This document shows, piece after piece, positions 62,291 through 64,000 of a stretch of 64,000 nt of DNA. The position numbers were made by a program, and so were the translations under genes. This DNA is from Kribbella monticola (GTDB lineage: Bacteria > Actinomycetota > Actinomycetes > Propionibacteriales > Kribbellaceae). The stretch is from contig NZ_QFXK01000009.1 in the NCBI RefSeq assembly GCF_003261635.1, positions 372,001 to 436,000 of the forward strand. Direction: 5' to 3'. The notes under the pieces are model-generated. The model made no database searches. It was not told the DNA's origin and saw only the letters and a list, made by a program, of their open reading frames with translations. Within the stretch, counting starts at the first letter, position 1. Every line of letters begins with the position of its first letter.

Positions 62291-63550
62291 GTGACCAGCA
62301 ATGAAGAGTTGACGGCTCAGCGCGACCAAGCGCGTCAGGACTACGAGGCGCTGGTCGCCCGGGGGCTGAAGCTGGATCTCACCCGGGGGAAGCCGTCGCC
62401 GGACCAGCTCGACCTCGCGCACGGACTGCTGGAGTTGCAAGGTCCGCCGACCGCGGCCGACGGGACCGACCTGCGCAACTACGGCGGTCTGCACGGCCTG
62501 CCGGAGTTGCGGGAGATCTTCAGCGAGGCGCTCCAAGTTCCCGTCGAGCAGTTGCTGGCCGCCGGGAACTCCAGCCTGGAGTTGATGCACGACGCGGTCG
62601 TCTTCGCCATGCTCAGCACGCTTCCGGGCGGCGAGCGTCGCTGGGTGGAGGAGCCTGAGGTCGCCTTCCTCTGCCCGGTGCCCGGCTACGACCGGCACTA
62701 CGGCATCTGCGAGCGGTACGGCATCACGATGATTCCTGTGCCGATGACGGCCGAGGGACCGGACATGGACGTGGTGGAACGCCTCGTCGCCGAAAATCCT
62801 GCGGTCAAAGGCATCTGGTGCGTACCGAAGTACAGCAACCCCGACGGTGTCGTGTACTCCGACGAGACCGTCCGCCGGCTGGCCGCGATGGAGACCGCAG
62901 CACCGGACTTCCGGATCTTCTGGGACAACGCGTACGCCGTCCATCACCTGACCGACGAGCCGGCCGAGATCGCCGACGTTCTCGCCCTCGCGGCCGAGCA
63001 CGGTCACGCCGACCGGGTGTTCGTGTTCGGCTCCACCTCGAAGATCACCTTCGCCGGAGCGGGCGTCGCGTTCTTCGGTTCGTCGCCCGCCAACGTGACC
63101 TGGTGGCTGAGCCACACCGTGAAGCGCAGCATCGGGCCGGACAAGATCAACCAGCTGCGGCACGTGCAGTTCCTCAAGGACGCCGACGGTCTGCGCGAGC
63201 ACATGGCCCGGCATGCCGCGGTGATCCGGCCGAAGTTCGACGTGGTGGACAAGATCCTCACGGCCGAACTCGGCGACACCGGCCTCGCGTCCTGGACCAG
63301 CCCGGCCGGCGGCTACTTCATCAGCCTTACGGTCCCCGAGGGGTGTGCCCGCGAGGTGGTCGCGAAGGCGAAGGCGGCCGGCATCGCCCTGACCCCGGCC
63401 GGTGCGACCCACCCGTACGGCGACGAGCCCGCGGACCGCACCATCCGGATCGCCCCGACGTACCCCGATCCGGCCGAACTCGAGACCGCGATCAGCGGTC
63501 TGGCCACCTGCGTCCGGCTAGTTGCTCTTGACAAGCTCTTGAACGCGTAA
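62291..63550 (+). CDS. Class I/II aminotransferase, aspartate-type (subgroup Ic)
   Basis: This 419-residue PLP enzyme has LTRGKPSPDQLDLAHGLLEL, WCVPKYSNPDGVVYSDETVRRLA (the Asn-Pro-Asp-Gly), FWDNAYAVHHL and the PLP Lys in FGSTSKITFAGAGVAF, then TIRIAPTYPDP with the Arg. This is the actinobacterial aspartate aminotransferase type. GTG at 62291 has GGGA upstream. It is set apart from the allantoin operon by an inverted repeat, so its link to that operon is uncertain. Confidence 0.88.
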   Translation: MTSNEELTAQRDQARQDYEALVARGLKLDLTRGKPSPDQLDLAHGLLELQGPPTAADGTDLRNYGGLHGLPELREIFSEALQVPVEQLLAAGNSSLELMHDAVVFAMLSTLPGGERRWVEEPEVAFLCPVPGYDRHYGICERYGITMIPVPMTAEGPDMDVVERLVAENPAVKGIWCVPKYSNPDGVVYSDETVRRLAAMETAAPDFRIFWDNAYAVHHLTDEPAEIADVLALAAEHGHADRVFVFGSTSKITFAGAGVAFFGSSPANVTWWLSHTVKRSIGPDKINQLRHVQFLKDADGLREHMARHAAVIRPKFDVVDKILTAELGDTGLASWTSPAGGYFISLTVPEGCAREVVAKAKAAGIALTPAGATHPYGDEPADRTIRIAPTYPDPAELETAISGLATCVRLVALDKLLNA

Positions 63551-63588
63551 CCCTTCCCTGACGCGGCGTGTTCGGGGTTTGTGAACTC

Positions 63589-63618
63589 TGGACAGGCACG
63601 GCCCAGACACGGTCTACT
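63589..63618 (+). promoter_or_regulatory. Candidate promoter of the ABC transporter gene
   Basis: TGGACA (63589-63594) and TCTACT (63613-63618) with an 18-bp spacer lie 25 nt upstream of the GTG at 63643. The -10 is a weak match. Confidence 0.35.
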
Positions 63619-63642
63619 CACCCTTGATCGACCGGGAGGGCC

Positions 63643-64000
63643 GTGACAGGAATCAGGCTGGACTCCGTGTCCAAGGTGTACGACGGTGGGCAGCTGGCCG
63701 TCAACGAGCTGTCCCTGGAAATCGAGGACGGCGAGTTCATGGTGCTGCTCGGGCCGTCCGGGTGCGGGAAAACGACCGTCCTGCGGATGATCGCGGGGCT
63801 GGAGGACCTGACCAGCGGTTCGGTCTGGTTCGACCGCACTGAGGGCACCGGGCTGACGCCCAGGGACCGCGGTGTCGCGATGGTCTTCCAGAACGGCGCG
63901 CTCTACCCCAACCGGACCGCCCGGGAGAACATCATCTTCCCGTTGCGGATGGCGGGCGAGGACCTGGTCGAGGCGAACGCCAAGGCTTCGGGGCTGGCGC
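63643..64000 (+). CDS. ABC transporter ATP-binding protein, N-terminal part
   Basis: The first 119 residues run off the right edge. Walker A is GPSGCGKTTVLRMIAGLEDL and the Q-loop is MVFQNGALYPNRTARENI, typical of sugar importer ATPases (MsiK/UgpC type), which energise uptake of oligosaccharides with partner permeases. GGGAGGG lies before the GTG at 63643. The substrate-specifying permeases are beyond the window. Confidence 0.9.
   Translation, partial: MTGIRLDSVSKVYDGGQLAVNELSLEIEDGEFMVLLGPSGCGKTTVLRMIAGLEDLTSGSVWFDRTEGTGLTPRDRGVAMVFQNGALYPNRTARENIIFPLRMAGEDLVEANAKASGLA

Noticed and set aside
62291-63550. Aminotransferase as ureidoglycine-glyoxylate aminotransferase
   Set aside because: That enzyme is of PLP class V, while this protein has class I/II subgroup Ic motifs, so it does not fill the ureide pathway gap.

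Overview
The window is high-GC actinobacterial DNA. The evidence is strong G/C preference at third codon positions, frequent GTG starts, F420-type LLM-class oxidoreductases, an uricase/Gcl purine route and a DUF5997 gene. The overall gene style resembles Kribbella and its relatives; that genus guess is an inference from remembered protein styles, not from a search. There is no phage, IS element, CRISPR array, tRNA or rRNA that I can see. Both window edges cut a gene.

Left third (1-18.9 kb): a truncated secreted protein, a flavodoxin, an XRE regulator divergent from a secreted papain-like cysteine protease and its wall- or membrane-anchored neighbour, a YbaK-type deacylase, a methyltransferase, the phosphoketolase-acetate kinase pair (xfp-ackA), a LexA-family repressor, an LtrA membrane protein, a PhoD phosphatase with a secreted repeat protein, a GH3 glycosidase, and a TetR/MFS/epoxide-hydrolase unit with two near-identical operator palindromes.

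Middle (18.9-39.6 kb): a decayed hydrolase gene, redox enzymes facing a MarR regulator, a CMD-fold protein with an MmyB-like regulator, a PucR-ArsR pair divergent from a ferredoxin reductase and acyl desaturase, DUF5997 divergent from an HTH-less LysR effector domain with a histone-like tail, two Gfo/Idh/MocA dehydrogenases, a CPBP protease and a GAF-ANTAR regulator. Then comes a seven-gene minus-strand run starting with a glutathione-type module: a glutamate-cysteine ligase family protein, GshB and a MAPEG protein with successive 4-bp overlaps. It continues with two LLM-class oxidoreductases, a GH13 enzyme and a haloacetate-dehalogenase-like hydrolase, and is headed by a divergent MarR gene with a strong inverted repeat. 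Glutathione is unusual here because actinobacteria normally use mycothiol.

Right third (40.1-63.6 kb): a nearly complete purine-to-glycerate pathway in two opposed operons. The minus-strand operon has nine genes, mostly with 4-bp overlaps: a nucleobase permease fused to an OHCU-decarboxylase-like domain, xdhA, xdhB, xdhC, guanine deaminase, OHCU decarboxylase, HIU hydrolase, uricase and 8-oxoguanine deaminase. These convert guanine, 8-oxoguanine and xanthine towards allantoin. The plus-strand operon carries hydroxypyruvate isomerase, tartronate semialdehyde reductase, glyoxylate carboligase, glycerate kinase, allantoinase and ureidoglycine aminohydrolase, and takes allantoin-derived glyoxylate to glycerate phosphate. 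A PucR gene lies between them and an IclR gene to the left. I find matching 15-nt IclR-type boxes (TTCCG-N5-CGGAA) at the iclR/DUF6986 promoter and, 14 kb away, at the plus-strand operon promoter. Both places use a pair of boxes 21 bp apart, so one regulator probably controls both and the DUF6986 enzyme belongs to glyoxylate/ureide metabolism. Allantoate amidohydrolase and an ureidoglycolate-cleaving enzyme are missing from the window. The right edge holds an aspartate-type aminotransferase and the start of an ABC transporter ATPase.
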